A DNA stretch of 64,000 nt. Origin: Leifsonia sp. 1010. Lineage in GTDB: Bacteria > Actinomycetota > Actinomycetes > Actinomycetales > Microbacteriaceae. Below, piece by piece: positions 37,519 to 45,764 of this stretch (its first letter is position 1; each line of letters starts with the position of its first letter). The DNA is taken from contig NZ_JAVDSL010000001.1 in NCBI RefSeq assembly GCF_031455295.1, forward strand, positions 1,736,001 to 1,800,000, in the 5' to 3' direction. The position numbers and the translations under genes are program-made. The notes below the pieces were generated by a model, which ran no database searches, was not told the origin of the DNA, and was given only the letters and a program-made list of their open reading frames with translations.

Positions 37519-38538
37519 ATGACGAACCACCAGCGCGGCGACGAGTCCCCCGGACTCTGGCGCACCTTCGGACCACTCGCTCCCTACCTTCTGCGGCCGG
37601 GCGTCACCGACCTCTTCGTGACCGCATCCGGGGAGCTGTGGAGCGACGGGCCGCCGGACGGTTTGCGGCGGGAGGACGGCTGGCGCGCCGACAGGCGGAC
37701 CGCGCGGGAGCTGGCGGTTCGGCTGATCGCCGCGGGCGGTCGGCACATCGACGAGGCGACGCCGTTCGTGGATGTCCGGCTGACCGGGGGCGTGCGGGTC
37801 CATGCCGTCCTCCCGCCTGTGTCCACCGGAGGCGCCCTGCTCTCGATCCGCGTGCCCGCGCGGGAGCAGCCGACCCTCGACGAGCTGGTCGCCCGTGGAG
37901 GAATGGGCCCGCTCGCACGCGATCGGCTGCTCGAGGCCGTGCGGGCGAGGACGAATCTCCTGATCACCGGCGCAGGCGGCGCTGGCAAGACGACGCTCCT
38001 GGCGGCGCTCCTCGGCAACGCCCCGCCGGATGAGCGGATCGTCGTGATCGAGGATGTCGCGGAGCTGCGCATCCCTCATCCGCACGTCGTCGGCCTCGAG
38101 ACCCGGCAGCCGAACCTGGAAGGTGCCGGTGGAGTCGACCTGCGCAGGCTCGTGCGCGAGGCCTTGAGGATGCGCCCGGACCGGCTTGTGCTCGGAGAGT
38201 GCCGGGGTGAGGAGGTGCGCGACCTTCTGGCCGCCCTCAACACGGGCCACGACGGTGGCGCCGGCACCCTGCATGCGAACTCGCTGGAGGACGTTCCCGC
38301 GCGTCTTGAAGCACTCGGCGCATTGGCCGGGTTGGACGACCACGCGTTGGCGAGACAGGCCGTGAGCGCGATCGGGCTGGTGGTGCATCTTTCGAGGGCC
38401 GACGGTGTCAGAAGGGTGTCCGGCTTCGGGCGCTTGCGGCTGGATGCCGCGGGCCGGTTGGCCATCATGGAGCTCGGTACGGATTGCGCGGGGACAGTCG
38501 GTGCCGGCGATGCTGACCGCGTCGGTTCACGCCCGTGA
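37519..38538 (+). CDS. TadA-like pilus/secretion ATPase
   Basis: 339 residues. Type II/IV secretion ATPase that drives assembly of Flp/Tad pili. Walker A GAGGAGKTTLL with Lys157, Walker B region IVVIEDVAELR, then LVREALRMRPDRLVLGECRGEE and the His-box GHDGGAGTLHANS. The N-terminal domain is short compared with proteobacterial TadA but typical for the Rv3659c-like actinobacterial form. First gene of a five-gene cluster with overlaps; no TadZ/SSD gene is present ahead of it. GTGA overlap with the next gene. Confidence 0.92.
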   Translation: MTNHQRGDESPGLWRTFGPLAPYLLRPGVTDLFVTASGELWSDGPPDGLRREDGWRADRRTARELAVRLIAAGGRHIDEATPFVDVRLTGGVRVHAVLPPVSTGGALLSIRVPAREQPTLDELVARGGMGPLARDRLLEAVRARTNLLITGAGGAGKTTLLAALLGNAPPDERIVVIEDVAELRIPHPHVVGLETRQPNLEGAGGVDLRRLVREALRMRPDRLVLGECRGEEVRDLLAALNTGHDGGAGTLHANSLEDVPARLEALGALAGLDDHALARQAVSAIGLVVHLSRADGVRRVSGFGRLRLDAAGRLAIMELGTDCAGTVGAGDADRVGSRP

Positions 38539-39446
38539 GACGAGTGCCCGCGCCGGCGGGGACGCGGCCGGATGACCTTGCCGCGCTCGCCGAGTCACTG
38601 GCCGTGCTGCTCGACGCCGGTCTGCCCCCGCGGTCCGCCTGGGAAGCCGCTGCCGTATATGGCGCGCATCCGCTTGCGAAGCGGGTCGCGGACGCCCTCA
38701 GGGACCAGCCGTCGTGCGCGTCTGCTCTTCTGCGGGCAGCGGACGACGGCGACATGCGGATGCTGGCGGCGGCGTGGCGGGTCGCCGAGCGGACGGGCGC
38801 TCCGCTGGGCCACGCATTGCGCGCGATGGCGGAGACGCTCAGGGACGCTGCGGAGACCGAACGTGAGGTCGACGTCGCTCTGAGCGGTCCCCGCGCGACG
38901 GCGAGGCTGGTCTCATGGTTGCCGGCTGTCGGGGCCGTGCTCGCCGGAGCGCTCGGGGCCGACCTCGTTGGCGCACTGGGATCGATACCCGGGGCGACGG
39001 CGGTCGGTGCCGGGATCCTCCTCATGCTGGCAGGCCGGTGGTGGATGCGGGCGCTGGTCACGCGCGCGGTCGCACGCCTGCGTCCGCCAGGGCTCGCGGA
39101 GGAACTCGTCGCCGTCGGTCTGGCGGGTGGCGTGTCGGCCGGCGCGGCCCGGGAGATCGCCAGAGAGGCCGCGGAGGAGTCCCGACTGGGCTCAGTGGAC
39201 GAGGGAGGCGTCGCGCAGGTTCTCAGGTTGGCCTCCGCGGCCGGGGCGCCCGCGAACGAGCTCCTGACTGCTGCCGCGCGCCAACAGCGCCGAACGGCGC
39301 GGGCGGACGGCCGTCGGCGAGCGACAACCCTCGGGGTCCGGCTGATGGTGCCCTTGGGCGTCTGCGTCCTCCCCAGCTTCCTGTTGGTGGCGGTCGCACC
39401 GCTCGTGCTGTCGCTGTTGTCGTCCACAACGGCGGGACTGCGATGA
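38535..39446 (+). CDS. TadB-TadC fusion, pilus assembly membrane protein
   Basis: 303 residues that appear to join two platform proteins. Residues 1-175: type II secretion F domain (LAALAESLAVLLDAGLPP, RVAERTGAPLGHALRAMAE) with membrane segments at about 132-150 and 158-177 (TadB). Residues 180-303: a second, shorter F-type half (LAEELVAVGLAGGVSAGAA, ASAAGAPANELLTAAARQQR, ending LMVPLGVCVLPSFLLVAVAP) resembling TadC. Mycobacteria keep these as two genes. No stop or frameshift separates the halves. GTG start overlaps the ATPase stop; ATGA at the end. Confidence 0.85.
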   Translation: MRRVPAPAGTRPDDLAALAESLAVLLDAGLPPRSAWEAAAVYGAHPLAKRVADALRDQPSCASALLRAADDGDMRMLAAAWRVAERTGAPLGHALRAMAETLRDAAETEREVDVALSGPRATARLVSWLPAVGAVLAGALGADLVGALGSIPGATAVGAGILLMLAGRWWMRALVTRAVARLRPPGLAEELVAVGLAGGVSAGAAREIAREAAEESRLGSVDEGGVAQVLRLASAAGAPANELLTAAARQQRRTARADGRRRATTLGVRLMVPLGVCVLPSFLLVAVAPLVLSLLSSTTAGLR

Positions 39447-39505
39447 CTTTCCACAGATCGGCGCCCAGGCGCCCGGCCGCGAGCCTCGGAACGAAGGATG
39501 GAGTC

Positions 39506-39778
39506 ATGAACCACATGACGAGCGAAGAACGAACAGCCGAGGTCGCCGCGCGTGCGGGCGGCACCGACAGGCGACCACTGTTGCGGCGGATCGGGCGAGA
39601 ATTCGGCCGACGGTTTCGGCGACGGCTCGCCGACGACCGAGGCGCGGCGACCGCCGAATACGCCATCACGATCCTGGCCGCCGTCGGATTCGCCGGTCTC
39701 CTGGTCGCCGTGCTGAAGGGCGATGAAGTGAAGGCGATACTCTCCGACCTGGTGCACCGTGCGCTGTCGGGCGGATGA
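39506..39778 (+). CDS. DUF4244 Flp-like pilin
   Basis: 90 residues from ATG 39506, chosen because AAGGA lies 7 bases ahead; ATG 39443, in an ATGA overlap with the previous gene, would give 111 residues. A basic region RRIGREFGRRFRRRL precedes the pilin-like motif DRGAATAEYAITILAAVGFA with Glu at the position conserved in Flp pilins, followed by one hydrophobic helix and KGDEVKAILSDLV. Likely the processed major subunit of the Tad-type pilus. ATGA overlap with the TadE gene. Confidence 0.82.
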   Translation: MNHMTSEERTAEVAARAGGTDRRPLLRRIGREFGRRFRRRLADDRGAATAEYAITILAAVGFAGLLVAVLKGDEVKAILSDLVHRALSGG

Positions 39779-40128
39779 CCGGCAGAGCGGCGTCCGGCCG
39801 CGAGGTCCGCGACGACCGGGGCAGTGTGACGGCCGAGTTCGCGGTCGCTCTCCCTGCGGTGCTCGCCTGCCTCGCGCTCTGCGTCGGTGCTCTCTATGGG
39901 GCAGTGCAGTACGGCGCACTCGCGGGCGGGGCGGCGACGGCGGCGCGATTGGAGGGCCGGGGCGACGACCCAGGCGGTTCGATCCCGGATGGAGCGGCGG
40001 CGGTGACCGAGAGGGAAGGACGGACGGTGTGCGTGCGGCTGACGGCGGAGGGCGATACGGTCCTGAGCCGCCTCGGGATACGGCTCAGTGTGCGGGCGTG
40101 CGCTCTCGACGAGGCGGCCGTGGGATGA
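39775..40128 (+). CDS. TadE-like pseudopilin
   Basis: 117 residues. DRGSVTAEFAVALPAVLACLALCVGALYG is the TadE-type N-terminal motif with Glu at +5 of the processing site and a single membrane helix. The remainder is a small extracellular domain with two Cys. Fourth gene of the pilus cluster, ATGA overlaps at both ends. Corresponds to Rv3655c in position. Confidence 0.87.
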   Translation: MTGRAASGREVRDDRGSVTAEFAVALPAVLACLALCVGALYGAVQYGALAGGAATAARLEGRGDDPGGSIPDGAAAVTEREGRTVCVRLTAEGDTVLSRLGIRLSVRACALDEAAVG

Positions 40129-40517
40129 GACGGAGGTTTCTCGAGTCGCCGTGCTGCCGCTTGACGTTCGTGGCGGCTTTGGCTTCGGACGACCGAGGTA
40201 GCGGCTCTGTGCTCGCGCTGGCAGCAGTGTGCGCGGTGGTCACGGTGGCGTCCGGCGGAATCGCGGTGGTGGGAGCCGGAGCGGCGCACGCGCGTGCGGC
40301 GATGGCAGCCGACCTGGCGGCGCTGGCCGGCGCCGACGTGGCGAGCGGTCGTGCAGGTGGGGTGCCCTGCGACGTGGCGCAGGGCGTCGCGCAGCTGAAC
40401 GGGGCCGCGTTGACGAGCTGCGAGCAGAACGGGGTGGTCGTCACGGTGACCGCGTCCGCTCCCTACCTCGCCTTCGCGGCGACCGCCTCGGCACGCGCCG
40501 GACCGCCCGGCGGGTGA
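40125..40517 (+). CDS. Rv3654c-type TadE-like protein
   Basis: 130 residues. DDRGSGSVLALAAVCAVVTVASGG gives a TadG/TadE-like start and membrane helix, then HARAAMAADLAALAGADVA, the helical repeat seen in Rv3654c homologues, and two Cys in a short C-terminal part. Last gene of the pilus cluster; ATGA overlap with the previous one. Probably a minor pseudopilin. Confidence 0.82.
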   Translation: MRRRFLESPCCRLTFVAALASDDRGSGSVLALAAVCAVVTVASGGIAVVGAGAAHARAAMAADLAALAGADVASGRAGGVPCDVAQGVAQLNGAALTSCEQNGVVVTVTASAPYLAFAATASARAGPPGG

Positions 40518-40561
40518 TAACCCGGGCCGGGAGGTGTCTGCGCGCCTCGGTGCGGTTCCGG

Positions 40562-40807
40562 TCAGTCGAAGACGGTCTCGAGATAGCGGTAAGAGACGGC
40601 AGTGGGGCGCTGCCCGCGGCCGTCATCGGACGCGTACTCGAGCTCCGCTCCCGACGCCCTCACGTAGAGGTAGTGCTTGGAGCCTGCTGGTGCCGAGATC
40701 TCCAGCCGGGGGCGGGCGTCTCCGGAGTCGAGGAAACCGGTCGAGATTGTCTTGCCCTCGAGCGGTCCGTCGATCAATTTGGCGGTGTACGTCATCGTCG
40801 TTGCCAT
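40562..40807 (-). CDS. Small conserved-looking protein, unknown
   Basis: 81 residues on the minus strand from ATG 40807, with GGGAGGA about 10 bases ahead. Sequence is ordered and protein-like: TYTAKLIDGPLEGKTISTGF, then KHYLYVRASGAELEY and VSYRYLETVFD, suggesting a small beta-rich soluble domain. No family recognised. It separates the pilus cluster from topA and is transcribed towards the pilus genes. Confidence 0.65.
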   Translation of the reverse strand: MATTMTYTAKLIDGPLEGKTISTGFLDSGDARPRLEISAPAGSKHYLYVRASGAELEYASDDGRGQRPTAVSYRYLETVFD

Positions 40808-40959
40808 ACCCGCATTGTCCTCCCGAGAGGATCGCCGGCATAGGGTCGGCGGACGGTTCGTGCGGCTGCGCCGACGGCGAACGCCGAACACTCGATTAGG
40901 CGGACAAGCGGCGAAGGTGTGTATGGTTTGCCTGTCGGCCGCACGGACCATGCCAGGCG

Positions 40960-40999
40960 TGGACCGGCGTCTGCAGGGGGAGCGCGCCACGCCGGTCCA
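40960..40999. promoter_or_regulatory. Inverted repeat upstream of topA
   Basis: TGGACCGGCGT (40960-40970) is exactly inverted at 40989-40999, 18 bases apart, about 60 bases before topA. It may be a leader hairpin or a protein site. A TATATA at 41042-41047 and a ribosome site follow. Confidence 0.4.
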
Positions 41000-41058
41000 G
41001 TCGTGACGACAACCGTGAGCTGTGGCGACACAGTGTGTGCATATATAAGAGGAGTCAG

Positions 41059-43899
41059 GTGCCTGACACGAAGAAGCTCGTCATCGTCGAGTCTCCGAAC
41101 AAGGTGAAGTCGATCGCCCAGTATCTCGGCGACGGCTACGAGGTCATGGCCTCGGTCGGGCACATCCGCGACCTCATCGAGCCGAAGAACCTGCCGCCCG
41201 AACTCAAGAAGGGCTCGCTGGGCAAGTTCTCCGTCGACGTCGAGAACGAGTTCGAGCCCTACTACGTGGTGTCCGACCAGAAGAAGAAGACGGTCGCCGA
41301 CCTCAAGCGCGCCCTCAAGAACGCCGATGAGCTCCTCCTCGCAACGGATGAGGACCGCGAAGGAGAGGCCATCGCCTGGCACCTCGTCGAGGTGCTGAAG
41401 CCCACGGTGCCCGTCAAGCGGATGGTGTTCCACGAGATCACCCGCGAGGCCATCGAGAAGGCTCGCAACAACACACGGGAGATCGACACCGCGCTCGTCG
41501 ATGCCCAGGAGACCCGCCGTATCCTCGACCGCCTCTACGGCTACGAGGTGTCGCCCGTGCTCTGGCGCAAGGTCGGACCGGGCCTCTCGGCCGGTCGCGT
41601 GCAGTCGGCGGCCACCCGGCTCGTCGTCGACCGCGAGCGCGAGCGCCTGGCATTCGTCCCCGCCTCGTACTGGGGACTGACCGCTCAACTGGCACCGGAA
41701 GACGCGAACGCCTTCGAAGCGCGCCTCGCCCGGATCGACGGCGACCGCGTCGCCACGGGCCGCGACTTCGACGACCACGGTCGTCTCACGACGAAAGCCC
41801 GGACGCTCGACGAGGCCTCCGCGACGACGCTCGCGGCGGCGATCCGTCAGCCGAGCACGACCGTCGCCGTCTCCAAGGTCGACTCCAAGCCCTACTCGCG
41901 GCGCCCCGCGGCCCCGTTCACCACCTCGACCCTCCAGCAGGAGGCGGCGCGCAAGCTCCGCTTCTCCGCGCGGCAGACGATGAGTGTGGCTCAGACGCTT
42001 TACGAGAACGGGTACATCACCTATATGCGCACCGACTCCGCGTCGCTGTCGCAGCAGGCGACGAACGCGGCACGGACGCAGGCGGCGAAGCTGTACGGCC
42101 CGGAGACGGTCCCCGACAAGCCGCGCACCTACGCGTCCAAGAGCAAGAACGCGCAGGAGGCGCACGAGGCGATCCGTCCGTCGGGCGAGACTTTCCGCAC
42201 CCCTGCCGAGCTGGAGCGCTCGCTGCGCGGACCCGAGCTGCGACTCTACGAGCTGATCTGGAAGCGGACGGTCGCCTCCCAGATGGCCGACGCCAAGGGC
42301 CAGACCGCCTCCGTCACCGTCGAGGCGCGCGTCTCGGAAGGACCGCTCGACGGGACGGTGGCCGAGTTCACGGCCAGCGGCACCGTCATCACCTTCCGAG
42401 GCTTCCTGAACGCGTACGAGGAGAGCCGGGACGAGGAGCGCAACAGCAACGACTCGGCCGAGGCCAAGCTTCCGCCGCTCACCGAGAAGCAGGCTCTGAG
42501 CGTCCACGACATCGCCGCCGACGGCCACGAAACCACCCCGCCGCCGCGGTACACAGAGGCGAGCCTCGTCAAGACGCTCGAAGAGCTCGGGATCGGGCGC
42601 CCCTCCACCTTCGCGAGCATCATCTCGACCATCATCGACCGCGGATACGTGACCCAGCGCGGCCAGTCCCTCGTCCCCAGCTGGGTCGCCTTCTCGGTCG
42701 TCCGGCTGCTCGAGGACTACTTCGGCGACCTGGTGCAGTACGACTTCACCGCCGAGATGGAGGACGACCTCGACCGCATCGCCGACGGTGAGGCCGAGCG
42801 CATCGACTGGCTGAACAGCTTCTACTTCGGCAGCGACAAGCACAAGGGTCTCCGCCGGGTCATCGACAACCTCGGCGACATCGACGCCCGCAGCATCAAC
42901 TCCATCGCCATCGACGACGGAGTGACGCTCCGCATCGGCAAGTACGGCCCGTACCTCGAGGTGTCCGAGCCGGAGGCCGGTCCCGACGCCCAGCCGCGCC
43001 GGGTCAACATCCCGCCGGAGCTGGCTCCCGACGAGCTCACCCCCGCCAAGGCGCACGAGCTGATCGAGGCGCCGGTCCAGACCGACCGTGTGCTCGGGAC
43101 GAATCCCGAGACCGGCAAGCTCGTGCTCGCCAAGGACGGCCGTTTCGGACCATACGTCACCGAGGCGGACCTCGAAGAGGAAGCTGCGGTTGACCCCAAG
43201 ACGGGCGAGGTGAAGGAGCCGGCGAAGACCACCAAGAAGGCCGCCGCCGCCAAGCCGCGCACGGCATCCCTCTTCAAGTCGATGGATCTGGCGACCCTCG
43301 ACCTCGACACGGCACTCAAGCTGCTCGACCTCCCGCGCGTGGTCGGAGCGGACCCGGAGAGTGGCGAAGAGATCCAGGCGCAGAACGGCCGCTACGGCCC
43401 GTACCTCAAGAAGGGCTCCGACACCCGGTCGCTCCCGAGTGAGGACGACATCTTCGACATCGACCTGCCGGGCGCGCTGGAGCTGTTCGCGCAGCCGAAG
43501 TACGGCAACCGCCGGGCATCGAGCGCTCTCAAGGAGTTCGACGCCGATCCGGTCAGCGGCAAGCCGATCCGCGTGAAGGACGGGCGCTTCGGCCCGTACG
43601 TCACCGACGGTGAGACCAACGCCACGATCCCGCGCGGCGAGACCGTGGACGAGGTCGACTTCGACCGCGCGGTCCAGCTGCTCGCGGACAAGCGGGCGAA
43701 GGGACCGGCTAAGAAGCCGGCGCGGAAGACCGCAGCAGCCAAGACGACCGCGAAGACGACGACCGCGAAGACGACGACGGCCAAGACGACGACGGCCAAG
43801 AAGCCCGCCGCCAAGAAGCCGGCCGCCAAGAAGCCGGCCGCCAAGAAGCCGGCCGCCAAGAAATCCACGACCGCCGCGGCGAAGAAGTCCGCCGAGTGA
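41059..43899 (+). CDS. topA: DNA topoisomerase I
   Basis: Relaxes negative supercoils, essential. 946 residues. Toprim domain starts KKLVIVESPNKVKSIAQYL and has LATDEDREGEAIAWHL; catalytic Tyr in YITYMRTDSASLSQ; core box RPSTFASIISTI. The C-terminus has three repeats with G-R/K-F/Y-GPY (GKYGPYLEV, GRFGPYVTE, GRYGPYLKK, GRFGPYVTD) and then a Lys/Ala/Pro/Thr tail of about 65 residues made of short repeats, as in mycobacterial TopA where it tethers DNA. GTG 41059 has GAGGAG 4-5 bases ahead. Overlaps tmk (GTGA). Confidence 0.97.
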   Translation: MPDTKKLVIVESPNKVKSIAQYLGDGYEVMASVGHIRDLIEPKNLPPELKKGSLGKFSVDVENEFEPYYVVSDQKKKTVADLKRALKNADELLLATDEDREGEAIAWHLVEVLKPTVPVKRMVFHEITREAIEKARNNTREIDTALVDAQETRRILDRLYGYEVSPVLWRKVGPGLSAGRVQSAATRLVVDRERERLAFVPASYWGLTAQLAPEDANAFEARLARIDGDRVATGRDFDDHGRLTTKARTLDEASATTLAAAIRQPSTTVAVSKVDSKPYSRRPAAPFTTSTLQQEAARKLRFSARQTMSVAQTLYENGYITYMRTDSASLSQQATNAARTQAAKLYGPETVPDKPRTYASKSKNAQEAHEAIRPSGETFRTPAELERSLRGPELRLYELIWKRTVASQMADAKGQTASVTVEARVSEGPLDGTVAEFTASGTVITFRGFLNAYEESRDEERNSNDSAEAKLPPLTEKQALSVHDIAADGHETTPPPRYTEASLVKTLEELGIGRPSTFASIISTIIDRGYVTQRGQSLVPSWVAFSVVRLLEDYFGDLVQYDFTAEMEDDLDRIADGEAERIDWLNSFYFGSDKHKGLRRVIDNLGDIDARSINSIAIDDGVTLRIGKYGPYLEVSEPEAGPDAQPRRVNIPPELAPDELTPAKAHELIEAPVQTDRVLGTNPETGKLVLAKDGRFGPYVTEADLEEEAAVDPKTGEVKEPAKTTKKAAAAKPRTASLFKSMDLATLDLDTALKLLDLPRVVGADPESGEEIQAQNGRYGPYLKKGSDTRSLPSEDDIFDIDLPGALELFAQPKYGNRRASSALKEFDADPVSGKPIRVKDGRFGPYVTDGETNATIPRGETVDEVDFDRAVQLLADKRAKGPAKKPARKTAAAKTTAKTTTAKTTTAKTTTAKKPAAKKPAAKKPAAKKPAAKKSTTAAAKKSAE
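43741..43863 (+). repeat. Tandem codon repeats in the topA tail
   Basis: Two arrays: 12-15-bp units encoding KTTTA (43741-43797) and four 15-bp units encoding PAAKK (43804-43863). The last three of the PAAKK units are nearly identical in DNA, so the length may vary between strains. Confidence 0.9.
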
Positions 43900-44516
43900 G
43901 CGAGGGCCTCTTCATCACGCTCGAGGGCGGAGACGGGGTCGGCAAGTCCACGCAGGCGGCCCTCCTCGAGGAGTGGCTCACCGGACGCGGGCGCACCGTC
44001 GTGCGCACCCGCGAGCCGGGCGGCACCGATGCGGGCGTCGAGATCCGTGAGATCGTCCTCCACCACCGGGGAGACATCGCGCCGCGCGCAGAGGCTCTGC
44101 TCTACGCGGCCGACCGTGCGCACCACATCGCGACGGTGGTCCGTCCGGCCCTGTCCCGCGGCGACATCGTCGTCCAGGACCGCTACATCGACTCGTCCGT
44201 CGCCTACCAGGGCGCCGGACGCGTCCTCGACGCCCAGCAGATCCGCGACCTCTCCCTGTGGGCGGCCGAGGGGCTGCTGCCGGACCTCACCATCCTGCTG
44301 GACCTGGACGAGGACACCGCACGCACCCGCCTCGACTCCGCTCGGACCCGGTACGACCGGCTGGAGGCGGAGCGCTCGGACTTCCACGCGCGCGTCCGCG
44401 CCGGCTACCTCGCGCTGGCCGAGCAGGAGCCCGAGCGCTTCCTGGTCGTGGATGCGAGCCGGCCCGTCGAAGAGATCGCCGCAGAGATCCGCGACCGCCT
44501 CGCCGCGCGCGTCTGA
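43896..44516 (+). CDS. tmk: Thymidylate kinase
   Basis: dTMP to dTDP with ATP. 206 residues. P-loop FITLEGGDGVGKSTQAALLEEW, DRX motif RTREPGGTDAGVEIREI, VVQDRYIDSSVAYQGAGR and the lid region RLDSARTRYDRLE. Start GTG overlaps the topA stop; the topA-tmk-holB order is common in actinobacteria and gives one transcript. Confidence 0.97.
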   Translation: MSEGLFITLEGGDGVGKSTQAALLEEWLTGRGRTVVRTREPGGTDAGVEIREIVLHHRGDIAPRAEALLYAADRAHHIATVVRPALSRGDIVVQDRYIDSSVAYQGAGRVLDAQQIRDLSLWAAEGLLPDLTILLDLDEDTARTRLDSARTRYDRLEAERSDFHARVRAGYLALAEQEPERFLVVDASRPVEEIAAEIRDRLAARV

Positions 44517-44573
44517 GGGCCGTCGTGCGGAGACCGAGCGAGGGTGTCCGTCGTGCCAGCTAGCCTGGAGACC

Positions 44574-45764
44574 ATGACGGTGTGGGACGAGCTCACGGGC
44601 CAGGACGAGGCGATCGAGGTCGTCCGCGCTGCCGCGATCGGCTCCGCCGCAGGCACCGGAGCAGGCGCTCCCGGCCGCGGGATGACGCACTCCTGGCTCA
44701 TCACCGGTCCGCCCGGATCCGGCCGGTCGAACCTCGCCTACGCTTTCGCCACCGCGCTGCTCAGCCCCGGCACCCCCGAGGGCGATCTCGCGACCCGCCG
44801 TCAGGTCGACGCCCGCACACACCCTGACCTCGCCGTCCTGAGCACCGAGCGCGTCATCATCTCCATCGACGAGGTCCGCGCCCTCGTCGCCAGCTCGCAG
44901 TTCGCGCCGTCGGTCGGCCGGTACCGCGTGATGGTGATCGAAGATGCCGACCGGATGACGGAGCGCACCTCCAACGTGCTGTTGAAGGCGCTCGAGGAGC
45001 CGCCGGAGCGGACCGTCTGGATCCTGTGCGCACCGAGCGACGCCGACCTGCTCCCGACCATCCGCTCCCGCGTCCGCACCGTGCGGCTGCGGGTGCCCAG
45101 CGTCGACGATGTCGCCCGCCTCATCCAGCGGCGCGACGGGGTGGATGCGGAGACCGCCGAGCGCGCTGCTCGCCACGCGCAGAGCCACATCGGCATGGCG
45201 CATCGCCTCGCCACCCACGAGGAGGCCCGCCGCCGACGCGAGCAGACGCTCGAGCTGGCGCTCGGCATCCGTTCGGTATCCGACGCCGTCCTCGCGGCGG
45301 CATCACTGCTCGAGATCGCCGGCGCCGACGCGAAGGCGATCACCGAGGAGCGGGATGCGGAAGAGCGCGAGCACGCCCTCCGCTCGCTCGGCATCGAACC
45401 GGGCGGCACGATCCCGCCGGCGCTTCGCGGCCAGCTGCGCCAGCTCGAAGAGGATCAGAAGCGGCGTGCGACCCGCAGCCTCCGCGACGGCATCGACCGC
45501 ATCCTCGTCGATCTGCTCTCGCTGTACCGCGACGTGATGATGATCCAGCTCGGCAGCGACAGCGAACTGGTGAACCGCGAGCTGCGTGCCGAACTCGATG
45601 CTCTCAGCACCCACACGACTCCGGCCGCTACGCTCGCCGCGATGGACGCCGTCGCGACCGCGCGCGAACGCATCGACGGCAACGTCGCCCCGGCCCTCGC
45701 CCTCGAGGCCATGCTGACCACCATCCTGCGCGGCACGACCGCTCGAAAGGGGAACGACCTGTGA
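44574..45764 (+). CDS. holB: DNA polymerase III subunit delta'
   Basis: Clamp-loader subunit that works with DnaX. 396 residues. Start MTVWDELTGQDEAIEVV, modified P-loop ITGPPGSGRSNLAYAFATALL (Arg in place of catalytic Lys, usual for delta'), box VMVIEDADRMTERTSNVLLKALEEPPE, then LLPTIRSRVRTVRLR. TAGCCT (44561-44566) lies 7 bases before the ATG and GGAG 3 bases, so start may be leaderless. GTGA overlap with the next gene. Confidence 0.95.
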   Translation: MTVWDELTGQDEAIEVVRAAAIGSAAGTGAGAPGRGMTHSWLITGPPGSGRSNLAYAFATALLSPGTPEGDLATRRQVDARTHPDLAVLSTERVIISIDEVRALVASSQFAPSVGRYRVMVIEDADRMTERTSNVLLKALEEPPERTVWILCAPSDADLLPTIRSRVRTVRLRVPSVDDVARLIQRRDGVDAETAERAARHAQSHIGMAHRLATHEEARRRREQTLELALGIRSVSDAVLAAASLLEIAGADAKAITEERDAEEREHALRSLGIEPGGTIPPALRGQLRQLEEDQKRRATRSLRDGIDRILVDLLSLYRDVMMIQLGSDSELVNRELRAELDALSTHTTPAATLAAMDAVATARERIDGNVAPALALEAMLTTILRGTTARKGNDL

